Source of the DNA: Pipra filicauda
Taxonomy: Eukaryota; Chordata; Aves; Passeriformes; Pipridae
Assembly (NCBI RefSeq): GCF_003945595.2
Contig: NW_024104379.1
Span: 310,001-374,000, forward strand
DNA: 64,000 bases
Direction: 5' to 3'
Below are positions 1 to 10,402 of the stretch, one piece after another. Position 1 is the first letter of the stretch. Every line of letters starts with the position of its first letter. The notes beneath the pieces were generated by a model that was given only the letters and a program-made list of their open reading frames with translations, was not told the origin of the DNA and searched no databases. The position numbers and the translations under genes were made by a program.

Positions 1-800
1 ACTTCCCAGCACCCACTTCCCTCAGCCCTGCTCCCCCGCACAGAACAGCAGTGAACCTAAAGCAGCTCTTCTGGTCTCCTTTTCACTGAACAATGAGCCT
101 GATCAGAGAGAAACAAAATCGGTAGCATCAAGAATTAGATTATTTCTTTTCTTTATGATTGTTGCATTAATGAGCAGCTACATGTATAGAACCAGGAGGT
201 GACTAATGTAATTAACCTGGTGTAATGATACTGCTAAGGAAGAGAGAGAGGATTATACCATACTTAGATGTCAGTATTGCACAGTTTTGTGTATGTTCTT
301 GGTACTATCAGGTTGTGTCTGACACAGGAAACTTAAGCAGTGATAGATTTCAGGCTGCATCCATTCAGCTCGTACATCTTTATGTGTAAAACAAGGATGT
401 GAAAGGTGGATTGCTTTCTGGGAGTTGTGGGGGTGGAGGTATTCAGTTTTGGTGGTTCCTTGCCGTAACAAAATGATAGTAATTACCATAAAACGTCCTT
501 TCTCATGAAGAATCTTCCCAAAATGTCCGCTTCTTGGAGCAGGCATTGGGATTTCACAGAAAGCTATAAAGACAAAGTCAGAACGCACACACTGGGTCCA
601 TATAACACTGGTCAGGAGGAGGCAGAGGGACAGAAAACGAGCAACACCAAGACATATGCAACTTGCAGCAAACCCGAGAAGAGTGAAGAGGAAGCACTTA
701 AAAATCATAACAACAGCAATAAGAGCAGAAATACATGCTTGTTTTTAAATTACCCTTCCACGTTACATTTCACCCATCTCCTGGGGAGAGAAACGGTTGA
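1..800. other. 5' flanking intergenic DNA, nothing recognised
   Basis: This stretch lies upstream of the CpG island. It has ordinary AT-leaning composition. Open frames occur on both strands (for example a 145-codon frame at 271-708 on the minus strand), but they show no family motif, no convincing splice structure and no recognisable homology. I see no repeat element or RNA gene here. Confidence 0.6.
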
Positions 801-1165
801 CTGAAGTTCTGTGCGGGTCTAACTGCGGTGTGCGGGTCGCACTCGCGGCTCCAGGCACCTACGGCGGGGATGCGAAGGCGGCTGAGCCGGGGGACGGCGG
901 TGGGGGGCTAAAAGGCGGAAAGCGAGGGAGAGCCCCAGCGTCGCCATCCCCTGAGCTCCGCGGCGGCCCCCGGGGAGCGACCCTTCGCGGGGCCGGCAGC
1001 GCCGGGCGAGGCGCAGGGCGGGGGCAGGCTGCCCCCCCGCCCCTCGCTGCCTGCCTGCTGCCTGCTGCCTGCCCGCGCAGAGCGGAGCGGGGCGGAGGAG
1101 GAGGGCGGCTGCCGCCCGCGGATGCTGGGGCGCGGGCGGCGCGGGCAGGGCGGGCGGCGCGGGCA

Positions 1166-1310
1166 GGGAGCTGTCCTTCAGCACCGCGGGCCGCGGAGCG
1201 CTCCGCCCGCACCGCCGCCCGGGGAGCTGTCCTGCAGCACCGGCGGCCCGGGAGCGCTCCGCCCGCCCCGCCGCCCGGGGAGCTGTCCTGCAGCACCGCC
1301 GGCCAGCGCC
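1166..1310 (+). repeat. 56-bp tandem repeat (about 2.6 copies) in the promoter CpG island
   Basis: The block beginning GGGAGCTGTCC starts at 1166, 1222 and 1278, an exact 56-bp period. Copies 1 and 2 are complete, and copy 3 breaks off after about 33 bp. Copies differ by a few substitutions, for example CTTCAGCACC in copy 1 against CTGCAGCACC in copies 2 and 3. Each copy has a CAGCACC core at the same place and copies 1 and 2 share GAGCGCTCCGCCCG. This is a minisatellite-like local duplication inside the regulatory island. Confidence 0.9.
1177..1310 (+). promoter_or_regulatory. Three REST/NRSF RE1-like half-sites at 56-bp spacing
   Basis: The classical RE1 has a left half TTCAGCACC, a 2-bp gap and a right half GGACAGCGCC. 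The left half is exact at 1177-1185 and has one mismatch (TGCAGCACC) at 1233-1241 and 1289-1297. After the third copy, 1301-1310 reads GGCCAGCGCC, one mismatch from the right half, with a 3-bp gap instead of 2. REST represses neuronal genes in non-neuronal cells, and CACNG2 is neuron-specific, so the match is biologically sensible. No copy is a perfect RE1, and GC-rich DNA produces partial matches by chance. The call is an inference. Confidence 0.4.
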
Positions 1311-1771
1311 GACACCGCCGCCGCCGCCGCGGGGGAGCCGTCCAGCGCCGCGCCGCCACCGCCGCCTTGATGCAGTAGCGGGGCCCGGGAGTCGCCGGGG
1401 GCCGCCGCGGGGCAGGGGGTGCCGCAGCTGGGCTCCGCTCTGCGCCCCCCGCCCGGGAGGGGCGCCGCGCCCGTCCCCCTCCTCCCCCCCAACCCTCCAG
1501 CCCCAGGAGCCCCCCTCTCTCCTCGCCCACCTCCGCCGGGAGCGAGCGCCGCGGCTGTGCGGAAAAGCCATGGGAGGCGAGACCTCGGCACCTGTTCAGC
1601 TGAAATCAAGGGCTTACAGTATACTGGGCACTCTGGCTTGGTGGTAGGAGCGAGCGAAAGGAAGGAGAAGCAAGCAAGAAAAAGTGAGAGAGGATTGGAG
1701 CGACTGCCGCTGCCGGGAAAAAAAAAAAAATAAAAACCCAAGGAAGATAACTGGGAAGGAAAAGGATTTTC

Positions 1772-1870
1772 ATGGCGCAGGCTGCAGAGCTAAGCAAGAA
1801 GACTGAAGGTTGCATCTCTGCTCTTACAGTCTCTAACTGTCTAGGTCCAGATAATGAGAGATTGTGTTGA
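1772..1870 (+). other. Upstream ORF 1 in the leader (32 codons)
   Basis: ATG at 1772 is followed by an open frame that ends at TGA 1868-1870, giving a 32-residue peptide starting MAQAAELSKK. It is in the same frame as the stargazin start but closed by its own stop. Codon +4 is G and position -3 is T, so the initiation context is mediocre. It overlaps the next upstream ORF by 17 nt. No function is implied for the peptide. A role in damping downstream initiation is an inference. Confidence 0.4.
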
Positions 1871-1955
1871 GGATGCTGCTGCTGCTCCCCTGTTCACTGT
1901 GGAAGCCATCTCCAAATTAGCCATTACATATGGAAACTGGAGACCAGAATTTTAG
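1854..1955 (+). other. Upstream ORF 2 in the leader (33 codons)
   Basis: ATG at 1854 opens a 33-codon frame that ends at TAG 1953-1955. It starts inside upstream ORF 1 in a different frame. It contains four consecutive Ala codons (GCT) after MRDCVED. The peptide matches no family I know. If the leader is transcribed as drawn, scanning ribosomes meet ORF 1 and ORF 2 before the real start. Confidence 0.35.
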
Positions 1956-2274
1956 AAAAAGGGATTAAGGCGTCTCATTTTGGGGGGGGTTCTCTCTTTA
2001 TTTGTTTGGTTTTTCTTGGTTCTTTTCTCTCTTTTTTTTTCTTTTTCCTTTTTCCTTTTTTTATATTTCAACCAGAACGTTTCCGATTTAAAAGGCAAGC
2101 CTCTTCCCGTGTGGTCTTTCTAATTTACACTCTTTTCCGTGGGCTTTCTTACCTCCCTTTTTTGATATCTATCTCTCTCTCTATACCCATTATATTATTA
2201 GTCGGAATTATTATTCTTTTATTTTATTAAACACACACACCCCAAGAATCAGAAGGCGGTTGGGTATTTGTATA

Positions 2275-2500
<226 letters not shown>

Positions 2501-5500
2501 TGATTCTGGACCTCCACACCCCCCCATCCCCTCCTCTCCCACCACCCCATGTTTCTCCCTCCTCCCCCCCAAAAAATCCCTCCACATTCCACCATTTTCT
2601 CACTTCATTCCTTTCACCGTGGTTTGAGAGTGGTGGGCTCAGTTACTCAGGGCACAGAGGCAAGAAGACAGGCAAAACATTCACTGTTCCATTCCCTTCT
2701 CCCTTCCTCTTTACCACCCTCCCCCCCACACACCTTCCCCAAAAATTCACTTCCTCTCTCCAACTGGAATAATGTGTGTGTTACAAAACCACCGAGAGAC
2801 CCTTTCAAAAAGCAACTGTGCAGTCTGCCTGTCTTTAGCTTGTTTGTATTGCCTGGGTAAGCAATGCTAAAATGCTGTGTTATTGCTGTGCTCCGGCTGC
2901 AACCACAGAGTGAAATAATTGCTCTCTTTGCAAATGGCTTATTTGCAAAGACAAGACTGTGAGTGAGGGGCAGTGTGGGGAGGGGGTGACTGCAAATCAC
3001 TTTGGATTCAATTATTAGTTCCTTTCAGGAGGGAAAAAGAGAGAAAGGGAAGCAACCCTGGTATGTCCAAAATGCCTCACACAGTAAATCTAACAATACC
3101 AGTGATCTCAACCAGAGTTCAGAGCATTTTGTAATGTCTGTAAGCAACCACATCTCACTGGGCTGGATGCAAAAGGGAAAGGGGTCTAGTTGGTGGCTGA
3201 TTGGTTTGGTTTGGGGCTGGAATTTTTCCCCAGTTTGTTTGTTGTTAGAAGGGGGGGGTGTTCTGGGCTTCTTTTTTTTTTTTTTTTTTTTTAAGGTTTA
3301 TGGTGAAGGCTAAAAATAAACAAGTCTCTGAATGGAAAAATCAGCCCAAGTCTGATGTGGTGAAACTGAACAGCAACTCAGTGACATGTCTGATGGCAGA
3401 AGAGACACCGCCGCAGCCAACTTCTGGAATCAGACGTTCTTAAGGGAGGGGGAAAGAAAAGAGGGGCCAGTGATTCGCTTTTAAATATGTATTGCTCAGT
3501 ACTGCTATTGGTGTACGTGTGGGCTGGGGAGGTGGTCTTCAGCCTGTGCTGAAGGGATAGGGGCAACTGATGTAAATGCGTGGTTTACGTTACACACGTA
3601 GTGAGAAGGAGAGAGCGAGAGCACAGGAGCACATTACAGCCCATTGTAAAAGCCCTGTTTATGAATCAGCTCCCAGCTGGACGGTGGGCTGCTGGGGGCT
3701 CATGGACATCCAGGGATAAGATCTGTGTCTACCGGTGTCCACCGGAGCTGGGTGTGCCTGGAGATCCCTGATGGGAGAGAAGGGGGAGTGGGTACCGCAG
3801 AACTGATTTTCTTAGCCCGGCACAGGGAGATGGAAGGCAGGGGGAAGGGGGGAATAAACTATGTATGATTTGATGTCTCTCACCAAAGCAAGCTAAAGCT
3901 GCTGGTTGGAAATGGTTGTGTCCGGGAAGAAGCATGAATTTCTCCCCCGTTCTTGGTGCAAACGGTTGAGTGATGGCTGAACATGTTTTGAATAGCTAAG
4001 TGACTTCATTGAGCGATGGTCTATTTGACGCATACTGCATTTAGTGCCCTTTGTCAACCCAAACTGCTGCCTTTTAACATATCCTGCAGAGGAGCTCTAT
4101 GCTGAATACTATATGCTGTATCCAAGCCAGAAAATCAATAGCAGTAAATTAATGGGGGATGTTTTAAACACACTTGCTCACACACGCACAGATTTCCTCC
4201 AAATAGATAAATATATAGAGTTGTATATTAATAAAAAATGAAAAGCCTTTCACACAGATATTCATTACAACCAGGGAAGGAGACATCTCCTTAATTAAAA
4301 ATTAAAGAGAGAGAGAAGGGAAAAGAAAAAAAAAAAAAAAAAAAGAAGCTCAAATGCAAAGCCATGCAGGGAAGAGAGGCTGCAGGGATGAACTCCCTTC
4401 TCTGAGCCATGTCCCCAAGCTGGAGGGAGGAGGGAGGCTGGGGTGGAGATAGGAGGTATGAGGACCCCAGCCAGGAGAGGCAGCGAATTCAGATCATGTC
4501 TATCTGCCCACAGAGCCGTACCCAGAGGGACGCGGTCTGAGGGGGAGGAGGAAGGGGCGGGTGAGGTTTGTCAGATTGGAGGAGCTTAGGGCTCCTTCTC
4601 CTTTACATCTGACAGGACCCCACAGGCACTGTGGAGAAGCGGCTTGCATGGCAAAAGAATGTGCCAGGGTGCTTCCAATTAAAAGCTCCGTAGTGCCCCC
4701 AGCCCCCACAACACTGCTGCCAGCTGAGGTCCCTTGCCCTCTCTATTGATGCTCTCCAGTGGGCTCAAACTGCAGCCCCGCATGAGGGGTGTGAAGTGCA
4801 GCCTGAGCACAAGCTGCATGGCCCTGGCAGGGTGCTCTCCCTTGCCCCAGACATGTGAGGGTTGGGCCAGCCCATTCCCCCAACCCCTAAGTGCTGGGCA
4901 GTACTGGCAACTGGGGCAATGCACCATGGGGGAGCTGAGCCCAGCTCTGAGCCCCTTGCCTGAGGGCACAGGTTGCATTAAAACTTGGATAAAGTCTTGG
5001 TAGCAAGAGCATCTCAGCAGAAGGCAAAACCATCGCCATAGGCACATGCTGATAAGGGTCTGGGCAGCTTCATGGGGTGGCACAGCATAGGTCTGGCACT
5101 GCCACTGCTGAGATGCCTCCACATGGCTTCCAGCAGCCCCACAGCCTGCATTGGGTGGTGGCTGACACTGTCTCAGTCCCAGGACAGCACAGCCAAGTAT
5201 CTCCACCAGCCCTTGGATGGCAGGTCTCTTACTGTCATGTCTGATCACTGTAGAAGGGGTTATCTTCTTTCTCGGCAGAACAAATCAGAAAGGTGTCCCT
5301 GGCTGATTTGCTCTCCCTGGTGAAAGCTGCTTGCTGGTGAACAGGAGAGAGAAGGATACAGCAAAGTCTGCTTTCCCCCATGATACAGAGAGTGGGCAGA
5401 TTTGTGGAGGGAAGGGTTTGGTCCCAGGAGGCTGAAAAAAGAGCAAAATCTTTGGATTCTGTTCACAGCCTTCCCACAGTGTGGCAGAGGCATCTGACAA

Positions 5501-8500
5501 GGGGTGTGGGGCAGACACTCTTCTTCTGCCTGGTGTGGGTGTCAGGGCAGGTCCATACGGTGAGAGGAGGTAGTGAAGAAGAGGGCAGGAGGCTTTATAA
5601 CAAGAAAATAATCAAAGAAGGAGTCCAAACTGCCATCTACTACTTGTAAGAAGCCTCTGATGACCTTGCCTTCATTTCTGGGGATATGAAGAAAACTGAC
5701 ACTAGTCAACACTGTAGGCTGTCAGAGATGGTAGACACCTCATGTTCAAGTTATTGTGTTAAATTATCTTTTCTCTTCTTGGCCAAGAGATCCAGTAACA
5801 AAAGCGGATGTGAGAACTTAGTCTTGGACTGTACACGCAGATATGTTATGGTCAGAATTGCAAGTTCCCCTTGGACAATTTTGTCCCAAGGCTTTCAATT
5901 TCTGAGTTCCCCTCTCTTCAGTCATTCTATTCCCCACAAAGGAGTTTCAGTCAACATTTTCAGATCTTTGTGTTGATTCAGAGAGGAGTGTTATTTCGGA
6001 AGTTCCTCCTCTCTTGGGATTTCTTTCCCCCTTTTCTTGTGTCCTACAGGACGCCCCTGCTCCACAGTGGGACTCAAGCAGACAGGTGGTGTCAGATCGC
6101 AATTCTGATTTTTTTCCTGTTCTTCCTTAAGATTATTCTTTCTCAGATATTGGGGTTGCTCAAATGTGTCCCCAGGCCATTCAAAAGTCTCTACCCTTCA
6201 AGAAAAATATCTTTTCTCAGCCCTTTGACTGTGTAGGCACAAAACACATGTACACCAAGCAATTGAGATCTGCAAGCTCATGCCCCACATGGATACTGCA
6301 CCTCTTACAACTTCGAAATGGTTGCAGATCTTCCAACCTAATTCCTTCTTGGCACCGAGTGCTTTAAAACCACTTTTTATTATGAGTGATGCCTTACCTA
6401 ATTCTTTAATTAACTCCTGTAGATCTCCTATAGGATCTCAAAAAGTGAGGGACAATGCCTTATCAGGGTCTTATGAAGCAAGCAAATGAATTGTATTTTA
6501 TATCTGCAGGTTATTGGTTTTGTCATGTTGTCATTATTATTAGGAAAGAGATAGGTCTGGGAGGCTTTTATACTGAGAAGGAGAGAGAGAAGAGTCCAGA
6601 GCAGGCAGGCATGAGTGATGCACATGAGGTTAGACATCCCTGTAGATCTGACTGGTGTGAAGGCAAGTAATTGAATGAATGTTGGTGGAGAAAATAATTC
6701 TTGCCTAGAGACCCTTCCCAAGGAAAATTAACGAGCTGATCTGTTCCCTTTCCAGCTTGTTATATCCGAACAGTGCATGAGAGCTAAGTGCAGATTCAGT
6801 GTTTGCAAAAATCAAGACCTGACAGCAAAGTGAGGCAGGGCACAGGCAGTGGACAAGCTTCTGCCAGACCATTCTGGTGCTGCGTCGCTTCCTCCCACAG
6901 CCTTCTCTCATTGCTGTTTGTTCCTGGTGCATCTCTTTCCTTTCATGTCCATCTTATGGGTAGGGGTTTTTCCCTATTTTCCCTCTTACCTTTCTCAATT
7001 TTCCTTTATTTCAGCCCTTATTTCTGTCAGCATCCCTAGTTTTGCTCTGCAGAATTGCCTACCGTCCTACTTCCAAGGATCCACAAGTCTACCGGGTGCT
7101 TTCCTCTGATCCTTGCCAACCTAATCCAGGGCCTTTTCTGAAAATTCAGTGGATATAGCAGTGGATTAAGTCAGGGTCTCAATGTTTTCACAGTTCAGGA
7201 CCAGGAGCATCCTAGTCCAGCCCTGAGATGCAGCAGGAGGAAATGGCCCGGCACATAGCTGATTGCTGCTGGTGCTGCATCTGCCGGGGAGAAAAAGGAT
7301 TCAGAGCTGGACAGGCCTTGGACAAAGAGGAAGACAAAGGATTTTAAAAATGGGGTGGCAGATGGTGAGGAAGAATTACTCAGGATCCCAGACTTGGGTC
7401 AGTTTGGTTCTCCTCTCAGCTAAAATTCACACCTGACTGAAGTCACCAAGAAGACAGGGATTTGAGGGGCTGAGAACTGCAAGCTCAACTCCTTTGTAAG
7501 ATTTGACAAGGAAATGCTGTTCCTGACCAGTAAGTTGCTAGAACTGACTTTTAAATTGCTTTTAAATTATGAATCTTCCTGCTGACAGAGAAAGAGGAAT
7601 GGGTTAATATTGTCCTGAAATGCACCAGAAATTGCCTTGCTGAAGAGTGAGAGCGAAATGCAGTGGGAGGGACATGGAGGTGCAGCGTGGCAGCAGTAAT
7701 GTATAAAGAAATTACACAGAGATAGAACAAATGCCTCTTTGCCAGGGAGACCAGGAGCTATTCCTATCCAATGTTTCCCTTTTATCCCATCTTTTTCCCC
7801 ATGCAGCCCTCTGAGCCCCCATCTCACTTGTCTGCGGTTTGGTACGATCTAAACAAGAGTTTTAGGGGAGGAGAACTGCTGAGGTTTGACAGCAGAATCT
7901 CCATATTTATTTAATTTAAAAGCAGTAGCGAGGAGGTTGCCGGGGGGAGCAGGGAACATTTCAAGCTCTCTGATGACTCTGCCCCCTGCCCCTGTTTTAA
8001 GAGCAGATTCCCAATCAAGCATACCCGGTTTATCCCAGGGGGAGCCCTCGCTGCTCTGTTCCGCGCTGCTTCTCCCTTCCATATTGCTCTCGTTTTCAGG
8101 GGATGTGCTGCTGCCTTTCACGGGCACAAAACCTTCCCCCTTGCAAGGGGCTCTCGGGGAGGGAAGGAGGCTGCTGCCGGGGGAATGGATTACAGCGAGG
8201 TTCTCACTTCATCTCCTCCCCCTGCAGCCCCCATCCCAGAGCAACAACCACCCAGCAGGGGAAACACAGAGCACAGAACAGTTTAGGCATACGCAGAACG
8301 TATGGGAAATACAATACACCTAAAAGTTATTTTTCCCTTGCCCGTATGACCCCAGCTTTTTTCTCACCCTCCATCTTTGACTCATTCTATCCATCTCCAT
8401 TTTAATTTGTTCTCGTTTCCCTCCCCTGTTTTTCTTCTTTATTTTTCCCTTTCATCTTCATGTCTCTTCTGTGGTTTCTCTCAAAATCATCTTTTCCTTC

Positions 8501-10324
8501 ATTATTTCTCCCTGTTTCTCTCCAAGTTCTCTGAAGCCCATCCCCCTTGTTTTTTTCTCTGTTACATTATCTTGTCCTTGCTCTTCTCTGTCCCCTTTGC
8601 TCCTACCATCTCATCTCTCTATCCTCTTTCCTCTTCTCCCTGCCATCATTTCCCTCTGGCTTTCCCTCACCTTACATACAGTCATTCCCCACAGCTAAAG
8701 GACCCCATTCTTTTGGAGCTCTGCTACCTCTATGCTCTAAAGCAACACTTTTCCAAGCCCTCTCTGGCTGTCCCCCTCCTCCTTTCTCTGACCAGTGTGC
8801 CCCCTCCTCAAAGTAGTGTATGACACCAGTTGCAGTCTCTGTCTCCTCTTACCCCCAGGGCAGCTCAGCTACCTCTGAGGGGAATGAGAACCGAGCCCCT
8901 CCCTCTGCTCCATTCAGTGCTCATTGCCTGTGGTCAAGACAACATCCCTCCACTTTGCTGCCTCCAACCTTCCATGGCCAGAGGGCTCACTGGCAGCTCA
9001 GCTGATGATCTGGCTCATTTGCGTGCAGCCAGCAACTGGGCTGGAAGGAGCTCATGGCAGCCCTAAATACCCTCCCTGGCAACCCTCAGACATGGATCAG
9101 GCCAGGATCCAAATGGAAAATAAGGGTCTCTGTAGCCATAACCTTGGGGCAGTTGTTGTGCGCTACAGTAAAGGATCTCTGGTTGTCGGGAAGAAGAGTC
9201 TCAGTGAGCAGTCATCCTTTTCAAGCTGTTTACAGGGGGGATGATTTTCTCTGGAATTTTCAGTAACACCTAAGGGGGTAAGGTGAATGGGGCTGGAGGC
9301 TCCGGGACAGATGGTTGGCTGAATTAACATCGGTGAGGAAGGGCAGAGGGTATTATCGGCTGGGGAGAAAAGGGGGATTGTATATTGTGCAGGGCTCTAC
9401 ATGAACCATGGTGACTCACTGGATATCAGAAACAGGGATATTGCTGTTAGTGGTCCATTGCAGCACACGGCTGCAAACAGGAAACTCACCACCATCAAGT
9501 ACCCAGGCATAAGGAACAGAACAGGAGGGATAGCAGAGAGTACAAGAGCAAGGGCTGCCCAAGGGTGGGGTGTTGCTAAGTCAGCATAGGGTTCATAAAA
9601 GGAGGACAGGGACAAGGAAGTGTAGGAACAACTGTGTGTATGAAGGCAGTCTGCAAGACTAGACAAGTTTGCCTGGAAAAGGAGGTGAATGAGAGGGAAA
9701 GTGATTGGATTGTGTTGAATAATGAATGGGCTAGAGAAGGTGGATCAGTAGCTCTTGATTTCCGCATTTTGTAACACACAGACAAGAGGACCTGATGTGA
9801 GTCACCAGAGACCCAGTTAGAGCTTTCTCATTTGATGCATATCAGGGCTGTGGAGCTCATTGCCACTGGAGCTCTCGTGGCCAAGATTTTAACAACATTT
9901 AGCAAGCAAGTGGGCATTTACGACAGAGTTCACAAAAATTAAGCGTCCTCCTAATGGATGTGAACAGCATTTTGGGTGTTTTGTAGTTCAGCAATTAAGC
10001 CAGTCGCCATAAAAACTAGGATAACATTTCACTAGGGCAGTCTATCCCCTATCTGACTGCCATGTGGTTCTTGCCTCTTCCCTGAAACATTTGTCAGGGA
10101 TTAAACAGAGCTCAGATTTACTTAGTCTGGCATTTCTTTTGTTTCTAGATGCTATGCTATGCCGTTGCAATGTAAGGTGCAAACTAGGCCTGTGTTTCTG
10201 CTGGTGTCAATGACTGCCCTAATTTGACAAATTAACAGTGAGTTTAGGTATTTCTATCATATTTTTCTAGGAAGGATCTGGGATAGAGAGCAATTAAGAA
10301 CATATGAATTAAGTGGAGTCCTTT

Positions 10325-10402
10325 TTCTTCACACCCCAGGGTATAAAATAAGTAGTTAGCAATGAAGGTGCTATATATGTGCAAAGAATTATTATTGTTG
10401 AA
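10325..10402 (+). repeat. Degraded MIR/CORE-SINE-like 3' end
   Basis: The sequence around 10365-10400 reads GAAGGTGCTATATATGTGC followed by an AT-rich ATTATTATTGTTG tail. This is the characteristic 3' end of MIR-type SINEs (GAAAGGCGCTATATAAGTGC then ATTATTATT). The body upstream is too worn to align by eye. It lies in intron 1. Confidence 0.4.

Larger units (their letters stand above)
810..1600 (+). promoter_or_regulatory. CACNG2: CpG island, presumed CACNG2 promoter and start of exon 1
   Basis: The sequence changes abruptly at about 810 from AT-leaning DNA to a block of about 800 bp that is very GC-rich and dense in CpG. It lies 0.7-1.5 kb upstream of the stargazin start codon on the same strand. 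GC-box (Sp1-type) hexamers are visible, for example within 1089-1095 and 1103-1108, and I see no clear TATA box. This pattern fits a TATA-less CpG-island promoter with dispersed start sites. The exact transcription start cannot be read from sequence. The island contains a 56-bp tandem repeat, listed separately. Long frames on both strands across it (up to 250 codons) are rich in Ala, Arg, Gly and Pro and are typical chance frames in GC-rich DNA. Confidence 0.8.

Noticed and set aside
271..708. 145-codon minus-strand frame with hydrophobic N-terminus
   Set aside because: The hydrophobic start looks like a signal peptide, but the rest has no family resemblance, and I see no supporting promoter or splice structure. 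Kept as unassigned flank.
819..1571. 250-codon and 223-codon minus-strand frames and a 193-codon plus frame in the CpG island
   Set aside because: They are Ala/Arg/Gly/Pro-rich, mutually overlapping chance frames in very GC-rich DNA, with no recognisable domain.
2006..2230. 74-codon plus-strand frame with membrane-protein look
   Set aside because: It does not start with ATG and translates a T-rich leader tract, which gives Phe/Leu/Ile strings by composition.
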